A stretch of 53,170 nucleotides of DNA from Colwellia sp. (GCA_022969175.1 JALJPB010000024.1:1-53170); one strand, 5' to 3'. Positions 1-9,720 are shown, numbered from the stretch's first letter. A program made the numbers and translations. The notes: a model not told the origin generated them from the sequence alone.

Positions 1-983
1 GCTCAGGCGGTACAGCAGACTATGACTTTTCCTCACAAGACAGAATTGTCCGTGGCCGTATGCCAACGCTGGAAATGGTTAACGAACGTTTTGCTCGTCA
101 TATGCGTATTAGTTTGTTTAATATGATGCGAAGAACCGCTGAAGTATCAATTAATGGCATTCAAATGATCAAATTTGGTGAATACGTTCATACCTTATTT
201 GTTCCTACCAGCCTTAACATGGTGCGTTTTCGTCCTTTAAAAGGTACCGCACTAATTACCATGGAAGCACGACTCGTTTTTATTTTAGTTGATAACTTTT
301 TTGGTGGTGATGGTCGTTACCATGCAAAAATTGAAGGTCGTGAGTTTACGCCAACTGAACGTCGAATCGTACAAATGCTGCTTAAATTGATTTTTGAAGA
401 CTATAAAGAAGCATGGTCGCCAGTAATGGATGTTTCTTTTGAGTATTTAGACTCAGAAGTTAACCCTGCGATGGCAAACATTGTTAGCCCAACCGAAGTG
501 GTCGTTATTAGCTCATTTCATATCGAGCTTGATGGTGGTGGTGGTGATTTTCATATAGCCTTGCCCTACTCAATGTTAGAGCCTATCAGAGAGTTATTAG
601 ACGCAGGTGTGCAAAGTGATAAAGAAGATACTGACATGCGTTGGTCAAAAGCCTTACGTGATGAAATTATGGACGTTGAAGTTCAGTTGACGACTAAGTT
701 TATTGAAACAACTTTGCCTTTAGAGCGAATAATGAATTTGAAAACAGGGGATATTATACCGATTGAAATGCCAGAGCATATCACAGTATTAGTTGAAGAT
801 TTGCCAACATATAGAGCCAAATTAGGAAAAAGTCGTGATAATTTAGCGCTGAAAATAGAATCGAAAATCAAGCGACCTGAGTCGGTGAAAAACGAATTAA
901 CAATTTTAACTAAAGGCGGTAAACGTCTTGATAGTGATGCAGAATTACATCTTCTAGAAGAAGATTTTAATTATGAAGAATAA
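1..983 (+). CDS. fliM: Flagellar motor switch protein FliM (5' truncated by window)
   Basis: FliM forms the middle layer of the cytoplasmic C-ring, binding FliG, FliN and phospho-CheY to switch rotation. The reading frame is open from base 3 and continues upstream of the ATG at base 60: codons before it read SGGTADYDFSSQDRIVRGR, which matches the usual FliM segment, so the ATG is internal. The N-terminal CheY-binding EIDALL-type peptide lies outside the window. The GGDG motif (FFGGDGRYH) of the FliG-contacting middle domain is present, and the C-terminal third is the SpoA-type domain shared with FliN. fliN follows after a 67-base gap, as is usual for this operon. The family call is certain; only the 5' end is missing. 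Confidence 0.97.
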   Translation, partial: SGGTADYDFSSQDRIVRGRMPTLEMVNERFARHMRISLFNMMRRTAEVSINGIQMIKFGEYVHTLFVPTSLNMVRFRPLKGTALITMEARLVFILVDNFFGGDGRYHAKIEGREFTPTERRIVQMLLKLIFEDYKEAWSPVMDVSFEYLDSEVNPAMANIVSPTEVVVISSFHIELDGGGGDFHIALPYSMLEPIRELLDAGVQSDKEDTDMRWSKALRDEIMDVEVQLTTKFIETTLPLERIMNLKTGDIIPIEMPEHITVLVEDLPTYRAKLGKSRDNLALKIESKIKRPESVKNELTILTKGGKRLDSDAELHLLEEDFNYEE

Positions 984-1050
984 AGTGCACTGATTTAAAC
1001 GATAATATTTTAAGTGCAACTAAAGTTACAATTACATTGAGGCAAGTGGT

Positions 1051-1440
1051 ATGAGTACAGATGATGAAGATTTAGGTATGTGGGATGAGGCGATGGACGA
1101 ACAAGCTGCTGCCTCTGCTGAAGCTGAAACCGTTGAATTAGACGAATTAACTGAAGAAGCACCTATTACCGTTGATGAAAAGCGTAAGCTTGACACGATA
1201 CTCGATATTCCCGTAACCATTTCTATGGAAGTTGGTCGAAGTCATATCAGTATTCGGAATTTATTACAGCTTAATCAAGGCTCTGTTGTTGAGCTGGATC
1301 GTGTCGCTGGTGAGTCTCTTGATGTACTGGTAAATGGTACGTTAATCGCTCACGGTGAGGTAGTTGTTGTTAACGATAAATTCGGTATTCGATTAACTGA
1401 TGTTATCAGTCAAGTTGAGCGGATTAAAAAATTGAAGTAA
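1051..1440 (+). CDS. fliN: Flagellar motor switch protein FliN
   Basis: FliN makes the lower ring of the C-ring and docks the export ATPase complex. The protein is 129 residues: an acidic, Ala/Glu-rich N-terminal stretch (about residues 1-45), then a SpoA domain with the typical DIPVTISMEVGR start and a GVVVVNDKFG-like end (here GEVVVVNDKFGIRLTD). The ATG follows a GAGG-like ribosome site in the short gap after fliM. Length and place between fliM and fliO fit the family. The acidic N-terminal extension is normal for gammaproteobacterial FliN. High confidence. Confidence 0.97.
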   Translation: MSTDDEDLGMWDEAMDEQAAASAEAETVELDELTEEAPITVDEKRKLDTILDIPVTISMEVGRSHISIRNLLQLNQGSVVELDRVAGESLDVLVNGTLIAHGEVVVVNDKFGIRLTDVISQVERIKKLK

Positions 1441-1486
1441 TGCGTTGTTATTATTTAATTTAGCCTGTGATTTTGGGAAAGTATTT

Positions 1487-1957
1487 ATGAGTCGTTGGTC
1501 AGCTATTTATTTGGGTATATTTTTCTCAACACTTGTTAGTGGACAAGAAAAACCTTCATTGGTAGTTAAAACTGAAGAATTAGTACCTGAAGTTGGCAAA
1601 CATGTCGGTGCTAATATGGATGCGATGACTATGATCGTCGCTTTAATAATGGTGATACTGATTATTATAGTTAGTGCTTTTATTATGAAACGATTCCAGC
1701 CTAAAGGCATTGATAATAAAGGGTTGAAAATCATTACAACTATGCAATTAGGAGCAAAAGAGCGATTGGTGGTTGTTCAAGTGGGTGATAAACAGCAACT
1801 TTTAGGAGTCACCTCTGGACAAATTACACTATTAGATACTTTAGAACAGCCCCTTGATATCCCTTCTCCAATGAGCGCTGAAATAGGGAAGTCACTTGTT
1901 TCTCTTGTGCAAAAGCATGTAACGAATAAAAAAACATTAAAAAATGAGACAAGCTAA
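1487..1957 (+). CDS. fliO: Flagellar biosynthesis protein FliO
   Basis: FliO is a small bitopic membrane protein that helps assemble the FliP ring of the export gate. An open frame begins at a TTG at 1445, but the ATG at 1487 ([10 protein letters not shown]) is the better start because it opens directly into a hydrophobic signal-like segment and gives 156 residues. A second hydrophobic stretch at about residues 45-65 ([19 protein letters not shown]) is the membrane anchor, followed by a small cytoplasmic domain containing [21 protein letters not shown], the conserved FliO signature. Its 3' end overlaps fliP by 14 bases, implying translational coupling. Confidence 0.9.
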   Translation: MSRWSAIYLGIFFSTLVSGQEKPSLVVKTEELVPEVGKHVGANMDAMTMIVALIMVILIIIVSAFIMKRFQPKGIDNKGLKIITTMQLGAKERLVVVQVGDKQQLLGVTSGQITLLDTLEQPLDIPSPMSAEIGKSLVSLVQKHVTNKKTLKNETS

Positions 1958-2798
1958 TACCATGAATGATTTAAATAAGAGTCGGTTAGGCTTTAAAAAG
2001 CTATTTCCCCCTCACTTCTCATTAAAGGAGTTTTCTCTTAGCAAAGGAAATTGGTTGTTTTTAATATTTGCTACTTTAGTAACTGCTAGCGGCACAATGT
2101 ATGCGGCTGATGATTTAAGTATGTCAGCGTTAACACTTACAACTAATGCCGATGGCTCTCAAGAGTACTCCGTTACCTTACAAATATTAATTTTCATGAC
2201 CGCACTAGGGTTTATTCCTGCCGCGTTGATTATGATGACCTCTTTTACTCGCATTGTTATTATATTGGCTATTTTACGTCAAGCTTTTGGCTTGCAACAG
2301 TCGCCTTCAAATCAAGTGATCATTGGTCTCACCCTTTTCATGACTTTGTTTATTATGACACCGGTATATAATAAAATTGATGAACAGGCTATACAGCCTT
2401 ATCTTTCTGATCAGTTAACGTCAATTGAAGCTCTTGATAAAGCGAAAGTGCCTTTGCGAGCTTTCATGTTAGAACAAACTCGAGTGAAAGATTTAGGCAC
2501 TTTAGCTGATATGGCGGGTATAGAAAGTTATGCTAAGCCCACTGATTTACCAATGACAGTAATCATTCCGTCATTTATTATTAGTGAATTAAAAACGGCC
2601 TTTCAAATTGGCTTTATGCTATTTATACCTTTTCTAATTATTGACTTGGTCGTCGCGAGTATTTTAATGGCGATGGGGATGATGATGCTCTCGCCGATGA
2701 TAGTTTCTCTACCCTTCAAATTGATGCTTTTTGTCATGATTGATGGTTGGAACTTGGTTATTGGTACTATCGCAACCAGTTATGGTTTGGGAACGTAA
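1944..2798 (+). CDS. fliP: Flagellar export gate protein FliP
   Basis: FliP is the five-copy core subunit of the FliPQR export channel in the inner membrane. The protein has a long N-region, a signal-type hydrophobic segment near residues 36-55, and then the classic FliP core: the [26 protein letters not shown] block, a middle periplasmic loop, and two C-terminal membrane helices ending in the [10 protein letters not shown] region. The ATG at 1944 overlaps fliO; an alternative in-frame ATG at 1962 (MNDLNK) would remove six residues and cannot be excluded, since neither has a strong ribosome site. Length 284 (or 278) is slightly longer than E. coli FliP because of the N-region. Confidence 0.96.
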   Translation: MRQANTMNDLNKSRLGFKKLFPPHFSLKEFSLSKGNWLFLIFATLVTASGTMYAADDLSMSALTLTTNADGSQEYSVTLQILIFMTALGFIPAALIMMTSFTRIVIILAILRQAFGLQQSPSNQVIIGLTLFMTLFIMTPVYNKIDEQAIQPYLSDQLTSIEALDKAKVPLRAFMLEQTRVKDLGTLADMAGIESYAKPTDLPMTVIIPSFIISELKTAFQIGFMLFIPFLIIDLVVASILMAMGMMMLSPMIVSLPFKLMLFVMIDGWNLVIGTIATSYGLGT

Positions 2799-2855
2799 TC
2801 ATGAAAAAATCTAAACTGATCCTTAAGCTAAGTGATAAGTAAATAGGAGAGTATT

Positions 2856-3125
2856 ATGGGTCCTGAAGTATTTGTTGATATTTTACGTGATGCTGCATTT
2901 TTAGTTATTATGTTAGTGAGTGCTGTTATTGTGCCCAGTTTATGCGTCGGTCTAGTTGTTGCCGTATTTCAAGCGGCAACTTCAATTAATGAGCAAACGT
3001 TAAGCTTTTTACCTCGTTTAATTGTCACTTTGTTGGCTTTAACTTTTGGCGGTCACTGGTTGGTAGCCAAATTAATGGACTATACAATAAGGTTGATTTC
3101 CAGTATTCCTAGTGTGGTCAGCTGA
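2856..3125 (+). CDS. fliQ: Flagellar export gate protein FliQ
   Basis: FliQ contributes four copies of a helical hairpin to the FliPQR export gate. At 89 residues it has the family length, with two long hydrophobic helices, and starts MGPEVFVDILRDA, close to the FliQ consensus. A strong ribosome site (TAGGAGAG) precedes the ATG. Its TGA stop shares a base with the fliR ATG (TGATG), so translation of the two is probably coupled. Confidence 0.97.
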   Translation: MGPEVFVDILRDAAFLVIMLVSAVIVPSLCVGLVVAVFQAATSINEQTLSFLPRLIVTLLALTFGGHWLVAKLMDYTIRLISSIPSVVS

Positions 3126-3907
3126 TGGAATTTACTGAGGCAGTCATTAATCAATATTTATCTGATTTTATATTGCCTCTAACAAGAGTTTCTGCGCTTA
3201 TTATGAGTATGATAGGCTTAGGCTCTAAAACCGTTCCAACTAAAGTTAAACTCTTTTTATCTCTGGCGGTTACCTTTGCAATTATGCCGGCAATCCCTTC
3301 GTCTAATGTTGGTGACTTATTTTCATTTATGACTGTATTGCTTATTGGTCAACAAATAATCATTGGTATGATGTTAGGTTTTATTACCATGATGGTTCTC
3401 AATACTTTCACACTTGCCGGTCAAATTATTGCCATGCAAACCGGACTTGGTTTTGCTTCACTCGTTGACCCTGCAAGTGGATTAAATGTACCTGCAGTCG
3501 GACAGTTTTTCTTGGTTTTGTCCACCTTACTTTTTTGGTCAATGGATGGTCATTTAGCCTATCTTCAATTTGTTGTGACAAGTTTTACTACTTTGCCTAT
3601 TCCGTTGGAAGGTTTTGAAGCGGTTAAGTTTAAAGAAATTACCGAGTGGGGGGGGTGGATGTTTGCCACTGCTTTATCGCTAGCCTTGGCTCCTGTTACA
3701 GCTATGTTACTGATCAATTTTTCTTTTGGTATTATGACCCGAGCCGCACCTCAGCTTAATATCTTTGCTATTGGTTTTCCTGTAACCATGCTTTCAGGTT
3801 TATTAATAATGTGGCTGACCATGGGCAATTTTTTTACACATTTCGAAAGCCAATGGGCAAGGGCTTTAGATTTTAGTTGTTATTTGATTAATTGTGGAAG
3901 CAAGTAA
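3125..3907 (+). CDS. fliR: Flagellar export gate protein FliR
   Basis: FliR is the single-copy FliPQR gate subunit that recruits FlhB. The 260-residue protein has about six hydrophobic segments and family features such as RVSALIMSMIG near the start and MQTGLGFASLVDPASG near residue 110. The ATG overlaps the fliQ stop (TGATG). flhB begins immediately after its stop codon (TAA then ATG at 3908), so fliQ-fliR-flhB are read as one translational unit. Confidence 0.97.
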   Translation: MEFTEAVINQYLSDFILPLTRVSALIMSMIGLGSKTVPTKVKLFLSLAVTFAIMPAIPSSNVGDLFSFMTVLLIGQQIIIGMMLGFITMMVLNTFTLAGQIIAMQTGLGFASLVDPASGLNVPAVGQFFLVLSTLLFWSMDGHLAYLQFVVTSFTTLPIPLEGFEAVKFKEITEWGGWMFATALSLALAPVTAMLLINFSFGIMTRAAPQLNIFAIGFPVTMLSGLLIMWLTMGNFFTHFESQWARALDFSCYLINCGSK

Positions 3908-5038
3908 ATGGCTGAGTCTGATAGTGGCGAGAAAACAGAAGAACCGACAGGGAAAAAGTTATCTGACGCCCGAAATAAAGGTCAAATTGCTCGTTCGAAA
4001 GAGCTTGGTACCATGTTTGTTTTGATTGGCAGTGCCTGCGCAATGATGCTGGTTGGCAGTACTCTGGTCGACGCACTGTCAGGCATGATGACACGCTTAT
4101 TTAGCTTTTCCCGAGAAGAAGCTCTAGATTTAAATGCTCTTTTTAATGTTGTTGGCGCAAGTGTTTCTTTAATTATTACACCTATGTTATGGATTTTTGC
4201 CATTATTGCCTTTGCCGCATTTGTTGGTAATACCCTACTCGGCGGCTTAAGCTTTTCTTGGGAGGCGATGACGCCTAAAGCAAGTAAGATGTCACCTATA
4301 GCTGGTTTGAAACGCATGCTTGGTCCTCAATCATATGTTGAATTACTTAAGTCTATTTTAAAGTTTTTTGTTGTTTTCATCGTTGCTTATCTATTGCTAA
4401 ATGGTCTTTTTGATCAAATTTTAGGTTTGAGTAGGGAGTCTATACCTATTAATTTCGTTCATGCCGTTCAGCTGCTTTTAGGTATGTTTTTTACATTGAC
4501 AATATCTTTGATTATTATTGCGTTAATTGATGCGCCTTACCAGGTTTGGAATCATAATCGTCAATTAAAAATGACTAAACAAGAAGTTAAAGATGAACAT
4601 AAAAGCGCTGAAGGTAGCCCCGAAATTAAAGGTCGAATTAGGCGAGTCCAATACGAAATGTCACAAAGACGTATGATGGCAGATGTAGTAAATTCTGATG
4701 TTATTATTACTAACCCAAATCATTATTCAGTGGCATTACAATATGATGCCAAAGTAGGTGGGGCGCCAGTTTTAATTGCTAAAGGCGTTGATGAAATGGC
4801 TATGCATATTCGCACTATTGCAAAAGAACATGGTATTGAAATAGTACAATCTCCAGCCCTTGCTCGTTCTTTATATTATACCGCAGAAGTTGGCGACGAC
4901 ATCCCTGAAGAACTCTTTGCTGCGGTTGCTCAGGTGCTTGCCTTTATATTCCAGTTAAGTGAACACAGAAGAGGTCGCGCAAAGAAGCCTATTCCTGTGG
5001 CCAAAAAACTTCCTATCCCAGATGATTTTCGATACTAA
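3908..5038 (+). CDS. flhB: Flagellar export substrate-specificity switch FlhB
   Basis: FlhB binds the FliPQR gate and switches export from rod/hook to filament subunits after cleaving itself in its cytoplasmic domain. The N-terminus (GEKTEEPTGKKLSDARNKGQ) is the family signature, followed by four membrane segments to about residue 215 and the FlhBC domain. The self-cleavage site at residues 269-272 reads NPNH, not the usual NPTH. The N-P bond that is cut is present, but the Thr is replaced by Asn (bases 4718-4720, AAT). Length is 376, normal. It directly abuts fliR and ends about 40 bases before a candidate sigma-54 site for flhA. Confidence 0.97.
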   Translation: MAESDSGEKTEEPTGKKLSDARNKGQIARSKELGTMFVLIGSACAMMLVGSTLVDALSGMMTRLFSFSREEALDLNALFNVVGASVSLIITPMLWIFAIIAFAAFVGNTLLGGLSFSWEAMTPKASKMSPIAGLKRMLGPQSYVELLKSILKFFVVFIVAYLLLNGLFDQILGLSRESIPINFVHAVQLLLGMFFTLTISLIIIALIDAPYQVWNHNRQLKMTKQEVKDEHKSAEGSPEIKGRIRRVQYEMSQRRMMADVVNSDVIITNPNHYSVALQYDAKVGGAPVLIAKGVDEMAMHIRTIAKEHGIEIVQSPALARSLYYTAEVGDDIPEELFAAVAQVLAFIFQLSEHRRGRAKKPIPVAKKLPIPDDFRY

Positions 5039-5076
5039 AGACTTCACAACACAATTCTTATCAATATTTTCATTTA

Positions 5077-5091
5077 TGGTCTGTTAATTGC
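5077..5091 (+). promoter_or_regulatory. Candidate sigma-54 (RpoN) promoter for the flhA operon
   Basis: The bases show TGG, eight bases, then TTGC, giving GG and GC separated by exactly ten bases as in the -24/-12 consensus. The CAC usually following the GG is not conserved (TCT). In Vibrio the flhA-flhF-flhG-fliA group is an RpoN-dependent class, so position and spacing agree with known regulation. Transcription would start near 5103. Seen by eye only. Confidence 0.6.
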
Positions 5092-5133
5092 TATTTCATT
5101 GAATAAGTGTCAAAAAAACATTATGAAGTATCA

Positions 5134-7236
5134 ATGCAATTAACCGCTAATTTTAAAAAATTTGATAAAAGTAATTTAAAGTACCTTTCAGGGCTTGGTA
5201 CTCCGATTATAGTGATGGCTGTATTAGGTATGATTATCTTACCTATGCCGCCCCTATTATTGGATGTGCTGTTCTCCTTTAATATTGCCTTATCATTGGT
5301 GGTGTTATTAATCACTGTTTATACGCTAAAGCCATTAGATTTTGGTTCTTTTCCTGCGGTATTACTTATCGCGACTATATTACGGTTAGCATTAAATGTT
5401 GCTAGTACTCGCGTAGTTTTACTCGACGGTCATTTAGGCCCTGATGCCGCCGGTAAAGTTATTGAAGCTTTTGGCTCAGTTGTCATTGGTGGAAATTATG
5501 CTGTAGGTATGGTTGTTTTCTTAATTTTAATCATTATCAACTTTGTTGTTATCACCAAAGGTGCCGGCCGAATAGCCGAAGTCACCGCACGGTTTACTTT
5601 AGATGCAATGCCAGGTAAACAAATGGCAATAGATGCAGACTTAAATGCAGGGTTTATCAACCAAGATCAAGCAAGAGACCGTCGTATTGAAGTCACTAGC
5701 GAAGCTGACTTTTATGGCTCTATGGATGGTGCCAGTAAGTTCGTTAAAGGCGATGCTATCGCTGGCATTTTAATTCTATTTATCAACCTTATCGGTGGTC
5801 TTATTATCGGCATGGTCCAACATGACTTGTCATTTAATAACGCCGCAGAGATATATACAGTGCTAACCATTGGTGATGGTCTGGTTGCTCAAGTTCCTGG
5901 GCTTTTATTGTCTGTAGCAACCGCTATTGCGGTAACTCGTCAAAATACTTCTGAAGATATGGGCCAGCAAGTGAGTTCGCAGTTAGGTCAAGCAAAGTCA
6001 CTCTATTCTGCTGCTGCATTGATGTTTGTTATGGGCATAGTACCTGGAATGCCGCATTTTGCCTTTTTGTTTTTTGCTGTTGTTATTGCTTTAGCGGCAT
6101 ATTTTGGTGAAAAACATAAAAAAGATAAAGCCAAAGACCTTGTAGAAGTGCAGCAACTATCAGAAGTTGAAAATCAAAAACAAGAAGCTGAAGTAAAAGA
6201 ACTCGGTTGGGATGATGTAAATCATGTTGATATTATTGGCTTAGAAATTGGTTATCGATTAATTCCTCTCGTTGATAAAGCACAAGGTGGAGAGTTATTG
6301 AGTCGTATTAAAGGCGTAAGAAAAAAATTATCACAAGAATTTGGTTTTTTAGTACCGGCAGTTCATATTCGCGATAATCTTGATTTAGACCCGAATTGCT
6401 ATCAAATCTCCTTAATGGGAGTCATTATTGGCACTTCTGAAATCCGCCATGACCAAGAACTAGCGATTAACCCGGGACAGGTTTATGGCAAACTCGACGG
6501 TGTAGCGACTAAAGATCCCGCGTTTGGTTTAGATGCTGTATGGATCAACCAAAATCAAAGAGAGCATGCTCAAACGCTTGGTTATACCGTTGTTGATGCA
6601 GCTACCGTTTTAGCCACTCACTTAAGTCAAATTCTTACTAATAATGCGGCACAATTGTTAGGGCATGAAGAAGTGCAAAACTTAATTGATATGCTAGAGA
6701 AAAAACATCCTAAATTAGTTGAAGGTTTGATCCCCGACATCTTAACCTTAGGAACGGTAGTTAAAGTATTACAAAACTTAATGAATGAAGGCGTTGCCGT
6801 TAGAGACATGCGTAGTATTGTGCAAACACTAGTTGAATACGGTCCAAAAAGTCAAGACACTGACATCTTAACTGCTGCAGTTCGCATTACCCTTCGAAAG
6901 TTTATTATTCAAGATTTAGTTGGACCTGAAAGCGAAGTACCCGTCATAACTTTGGCACCTGAACTGGAACAAATGTTGCATCAGTCAATGCAAATGGCAG
7001 GAGATGATGGTGCTGGCATTGAACCTGGTTTAGCTGAGCGATTACAAAAATCGCTGACTGAAGGGGCTCAACAACAAGAAATGTCAGGTGACACACCAAT
7101 ATTATTAACATCAGGTATATTGCGGACAGTGCTAGCTAAATTTGTTAAATATACCATTCCTGGCTTACGGGTTATTTCTTATCAAGAAATACCTGACGAT
7201 AAACAAATAAAAATTGTTAGCGCCATTGGTCAGTAA
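5134..7236 (+). CDS. flhA: Flagellar export apparatus protein FlhA
   Basis: FlhA forms the nonameric export ring that uses proton motive force and docks chaperone-substrate complexes. It has about eight N-terminal membrane segments, the FHIPEP-family signature RLALNVASTRVVLLDG, the cytoplasmic loop with GAGRIAEVTARFTLDAMPGKQ, and a large cytoplasmic domain from about residue 350. The open frame extends to a GTG at 5107. I prefer the ATG at 5134 (MQLTANFKK), giving 700 residues, because the candidate sigma-54 start site near 5103 would leave the GTG almost leaderless and a GAAG motif sits five bases before the ATG. The start remains uncertain; the identity does not. Confidence 0.96.
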   Translation: MQLTANFKKFDKSNLKYLSGLGTPIIVMAVLGMIILPMPPLLLDVLFSFNIALSLVVLLITVYTLKPLDFGSFPAVLLIATILRLALNVASTRVVLLDGHLGPDAAGKVIEAFGSVVIGGNYAVGMVVFLILIIINFVVITKGAGRIAEVTARFTLDAMPGKQMAIDADLNAGFINQDQARDRRIEVTSEADFYGSMDGASKFVKGDAIAGILILFINLIGGLIIGMVQHDLSFNNAAEIYTVLTIGDGLVAQVPGLLLSVATAIAVTRQNTSEDMGQQVSSQLGQAKSLYSAAALMFVMGIVPGMPHFAFLFFAVVIALAAYFGEKHKKDKAKDLVEVQQLSEVENQKQEAEVKELGWDDVNHVDIIGLEIGYRLIPLVDKAQGGELLSRIKGVRKKLSQEFGFLVPAVHIRDNLDLDPNCYQISLMGVIIGTSEIRHDQELAINPGQVYGKLDGVATKDPAFGLDAVWINQNQREHAQTLGYTVVDAATVLATHLSQILTNNAAQLLGHEEVQNLIDMLEKKHPKLVEGLIPDILTLGTVVKVLQNLMNEGVAVRDMRSIVQTLVEYGPKSQDTDILTAAVRITLRKFIIQDLVGPESEVPVITLAPELEQMLHQSMQMAGDDGAGIEPGLAERLQKSLTEGAQQQEMSGDTPILLTSGILRTVLAKFVKYTIPGLRVISYQEIPDDKQIKIVSAIGQ

Positions 7237-7259
7237 GATTAAGTGAAATAGAGGTTGTA

Positions 7260-8744
7260 ATGAAAATTAGACGTTTTGTAGCCAAAGATATGCGCACCGC
7301 ATTAACACAAATCAAAGAAGAATTAGGTGTTGATGCTGTTATTATGTCAAATAAGAAAATTGCTGAAGGTGTAGAATTAATGGCAGCAATTGATTACTCA
7401 CAAGCTGTGCCAACAGCTCAACCTAATATTAATGATAAAGCCACTGTTAGCAATAACGGCGAGCAACAAATGGCCAACGATGTGGTAAGTTTGGGTAAAC
7501 CATCAAAGCAGGCATTGGCTAATATGGTAAGTGAAACCGATGATGCAAGTACACCTGTACAAGTGCCTGCGGATAGTTTAACTGAACTGCTTAATCGTAA
7601 AGTACAGAAAAATACTGACGTTAAAGATAATAATGTTGTATCAAATAAAGACACAATTGAACAGCAATTTAAACGCTTTACTGAAAAGCTACAAGACACA
7701 AAAGAGCAAGACTTAAAAGTATCACCATCACAATTAATTGATGATGATGGCTTTACTTTACCGACATCAGACAATGCATTATCTGAAGAATCAGCAAAGG
7801 CTTCTGTTGCAAATGTGGATCTTGTATCAATGCAAAAAGAAATGGCTTCTATTAGGCAACTTTTAGAACATCAAGTTTCGGGTCTGATGTGGCAAGACTT
7901 AGCGCAAAGAGATCCCCAACGAGCTGTTTTAGTCAATCGATTGATGTCATTAGGGTTAACAGAGCAATTGTCGGATCAAATAGCGGGTTATGTGCCTGCG
8001 CAAAATCAAGAAGAGCAAGCGTGGCAGCTTGCAAAACAGTTAATTGCACAACAATTAAATACTACTAATAATGATATTATCAACCGAGGTGGTGTTGTTG
8101 CCTTAGTTGGGCCAACCGGTGTTGGTAAAACGACAACGATTGCAAAGCTCGCAGCACGTTTTTCTCAGCTGCATGGTGCGGATCAAGTAGCTCTTATTTC
8201 TACAGACACTTTTCGTATTGCTGGTTTTGAACAATTAAATACCTATGGGAAAATTATTGGCTGTAATGTTAAACTTGCAAAGGATGCACAAGAGTTAGAC
8301 GACTTATTGCAATTATTTTCTAATAAAAAGCTCATTTTAATTGATACTGCAGGTATGGGGCAGCGTGATATGCGTTTGGCCGAGCATTTAACTACGTTAG
8401 TCACTAATACCCGAGTTAAAATCCGTAACTATCTAGTATTAGCTGCTAATACTCAACAGCGAGTGATGCAAGAAAATGTGGACCGGTTTAAAAAAATACC
8501 TTTATCGGGCAGTATTTATACTAAACTTGATGAAAGTGTAAGTATTGGCGAAATAATTTCAACTTCAATTCAAAATGGTTTACCAATAGGTTATCTTACT
8601 GATGGTCAAAGAGTTCCTGAAGACATAAAAGTTGCAAATGTTGAAAAACTGGTTACGCTTGCTGATAAGTTGGCAATTAAAGTGCCGCCACAACATAATG
8701 TTACGATGCGTACCAACCCTGTAACTCATGCAGAGGTAATGTAA
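7260..8744 (+). CDS. flhF: Flagellar placement GTPase FlhF
   Basis: FlhF is an SRP-family GTPase that marks the cell pole for flagellum assembly. The 494-residue protein has the basic N-terminal B domain (MKIRRFVAKDMRTAL), a long low-complexity Gln/Asp-rich linker, and a C-terminal NG domain. GTPase motifs are intact: P-loop GPTGVGKTT at residues 284-292, DTFRIAGFEQL, DTAGMGQRD and TKLDES. An AGAGG ribosome site precedes the ATG. It lies between flhA and flhG, the usual order in polar flagellates. The linker is the variable part of this family. Confidence 0.97.
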   Translation: MKIRRFVAKDMRTALTQIKEELGVDAVIMSNKKIAEGVELMAAIDYSQAVPTAQPNINDKATVSNNGEQQMANDVVSLGKPSKQALANMVSETDDASTPVQVPADSLTELLNRKVQKNTDVKDNNVVSNKDTIEQQFKRFTEKLQDTKEQDLKVSPSQLIDDDGFTLPTSDNALSEESAKASVANVDLVSMQKEMASIRQLLEHQVSGLMWQDLAQRDPQRAVLVNRLMSLGLTEQLSDQIAGYVPAQNQEEQAWQLAKQLIAQQLNTTNNDIINRGGVVALVGPTGVGKTTTIAKLAARFSQLHGADQVALISTDTFRIAGFEQLNTYGKIIGCNVKLAKDAQELDDLLQLFSNKKLILIDTAGMGQRDMRLAEHLTTLVTNTRVKIRNYLVLAANTQQRVMQENVDRFKKIPLSGSIYTKLDESVSIGEIISTSIQNGLPIGYLTDGQRVPEDIKVANVEKLVTLADKLAIKVPPQHNVTMRTNPVTHAEVM

Positions 8745-8809
8745 ATTAAGTATTAGCTTCCCCTCTATATCATTTATAGAAGAGAGCGTTAAAATATTGA
8801 GATAAATAA

Positions 8810-9655
8810 ATGAAAGACCAAGCGAGTGGCTTAAGAGAAATGCAAAAATCACATCCAATCAAAGTCATTGCTGTATCAGGGGGGAAAGGGGGCGTAGGAA
8901 AAACTAACGTTTCATTAAATACTGCCATAGCCTTAGCTCAACAAGGGCAGGAAGTGCTCGTTCTTGATGCAGATCTAGGCTTGGCGAATGTTGATGTTAT
9001 GCTAGGCTTGAGAGTAAAAAGAAACTTATCTCATGTATTGTCAGGTGAGTGCGAACTCGACGATATAGTTATCAAAGGTCCTGCTGGCATTAATGTCATA
9101 CCTGCCACTTCAGGCTCACAATCTATGGTTGATTTAACACCAGCTGAACATGCTGGGTTAATTCGAGCGTTTAGTGATATGCAAACCAAATTTGATGTTC
9201 TTATTGTTGATACCGCCGCCGGTATATCTGACATGGTTTTAAGTTTTACGCGCGCAGCACAAGATGTAATGCTCGTTGTTTGTGATGAACCAACATCAAT
9301 TACCGATTGTTATGCGTTAATGAAACTTCTTAGTCGAGATCATGATGTTTTCAAATTCAAAGTGGTTGCTAATATGGTGCGTACCCCTAAAGAAGGGCAA
9401 CAATTGTTTGCTAAACTTACTAAAGTGACGGATCGATTTTTAGATGTAGCATTAGATCTTGTTGCTATAGTACCATTTGACGAAAATATCAGAAAATCAG
9501 TACGTAAACAAAAAGCCATTGTTGAAGCTTACCCAGATTCACCGGCTTCTATTGCTTTTAAAGGATTAGCCACTAGAATCAAAAAATGGTCAGTACCTAA
9601 CCAAGCAACGGGCCATTTAGAATTTTTTATCGAAAAGTTATTAGATAATAAGTAA
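8810..9655 (+). CDS. flhG: Flagellar number regulator FlhG (FleN), MinD-like ATPase
   Basis: FlhG limits the number of polar flagella; it stimulates the FlhF GTPase and, in Vibrio and Pseudomonas, restrains the master activator. The protein starts MKDQASGLREM, containing the DQAxxLR motif known to activate FlhF. A deviant Walker A box KGGVGKT lies at residues 26-32, followed by DADLGLANVDVMLGL and the DTAAG switch. The 281-residue length fits. Placement directly after flhF supports pairing. Also called FleN or YlxH. Confidence 0.96.
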   Translation: MKDQASGLREMQKSHPIKVIAVSGGKGGVGKTNVSLNTAIALAQQGQEVLVLDADLGLANVDVMLGLRVKRNLSHVLSGECELDDIVIKGPAGINVIPATSGSQSMVDLTPAEHAGLIRAFSDMQTKFDVLIVDTAAGISDMVLSFTRAAQDVMLVVCDEPTSITDCYALMKLLSRDHDVFKFKVVANMVRTPKEGQQLFAKLTKVTDRFLDVALDLVAIVPFDENIRKSVRKQKAIVEAYPDSPASIAFKGLATRIKKWSVPNQATGHLEFFIEKLLDNK

Positions 9656-9720
9656 CTCATTTATCAGTCTTATTTTCCTTATTTTTTAAATACAGCTAAA
9701 CACAAAATATTGGAGCAAAA

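Noticed and set aside
2801..2842. 13-codon ATG frame between fliP and fliQ
   Set aside because: Too short and without clear coding character; fliQ has its own strong ribosome site, so no coupling role is needed.
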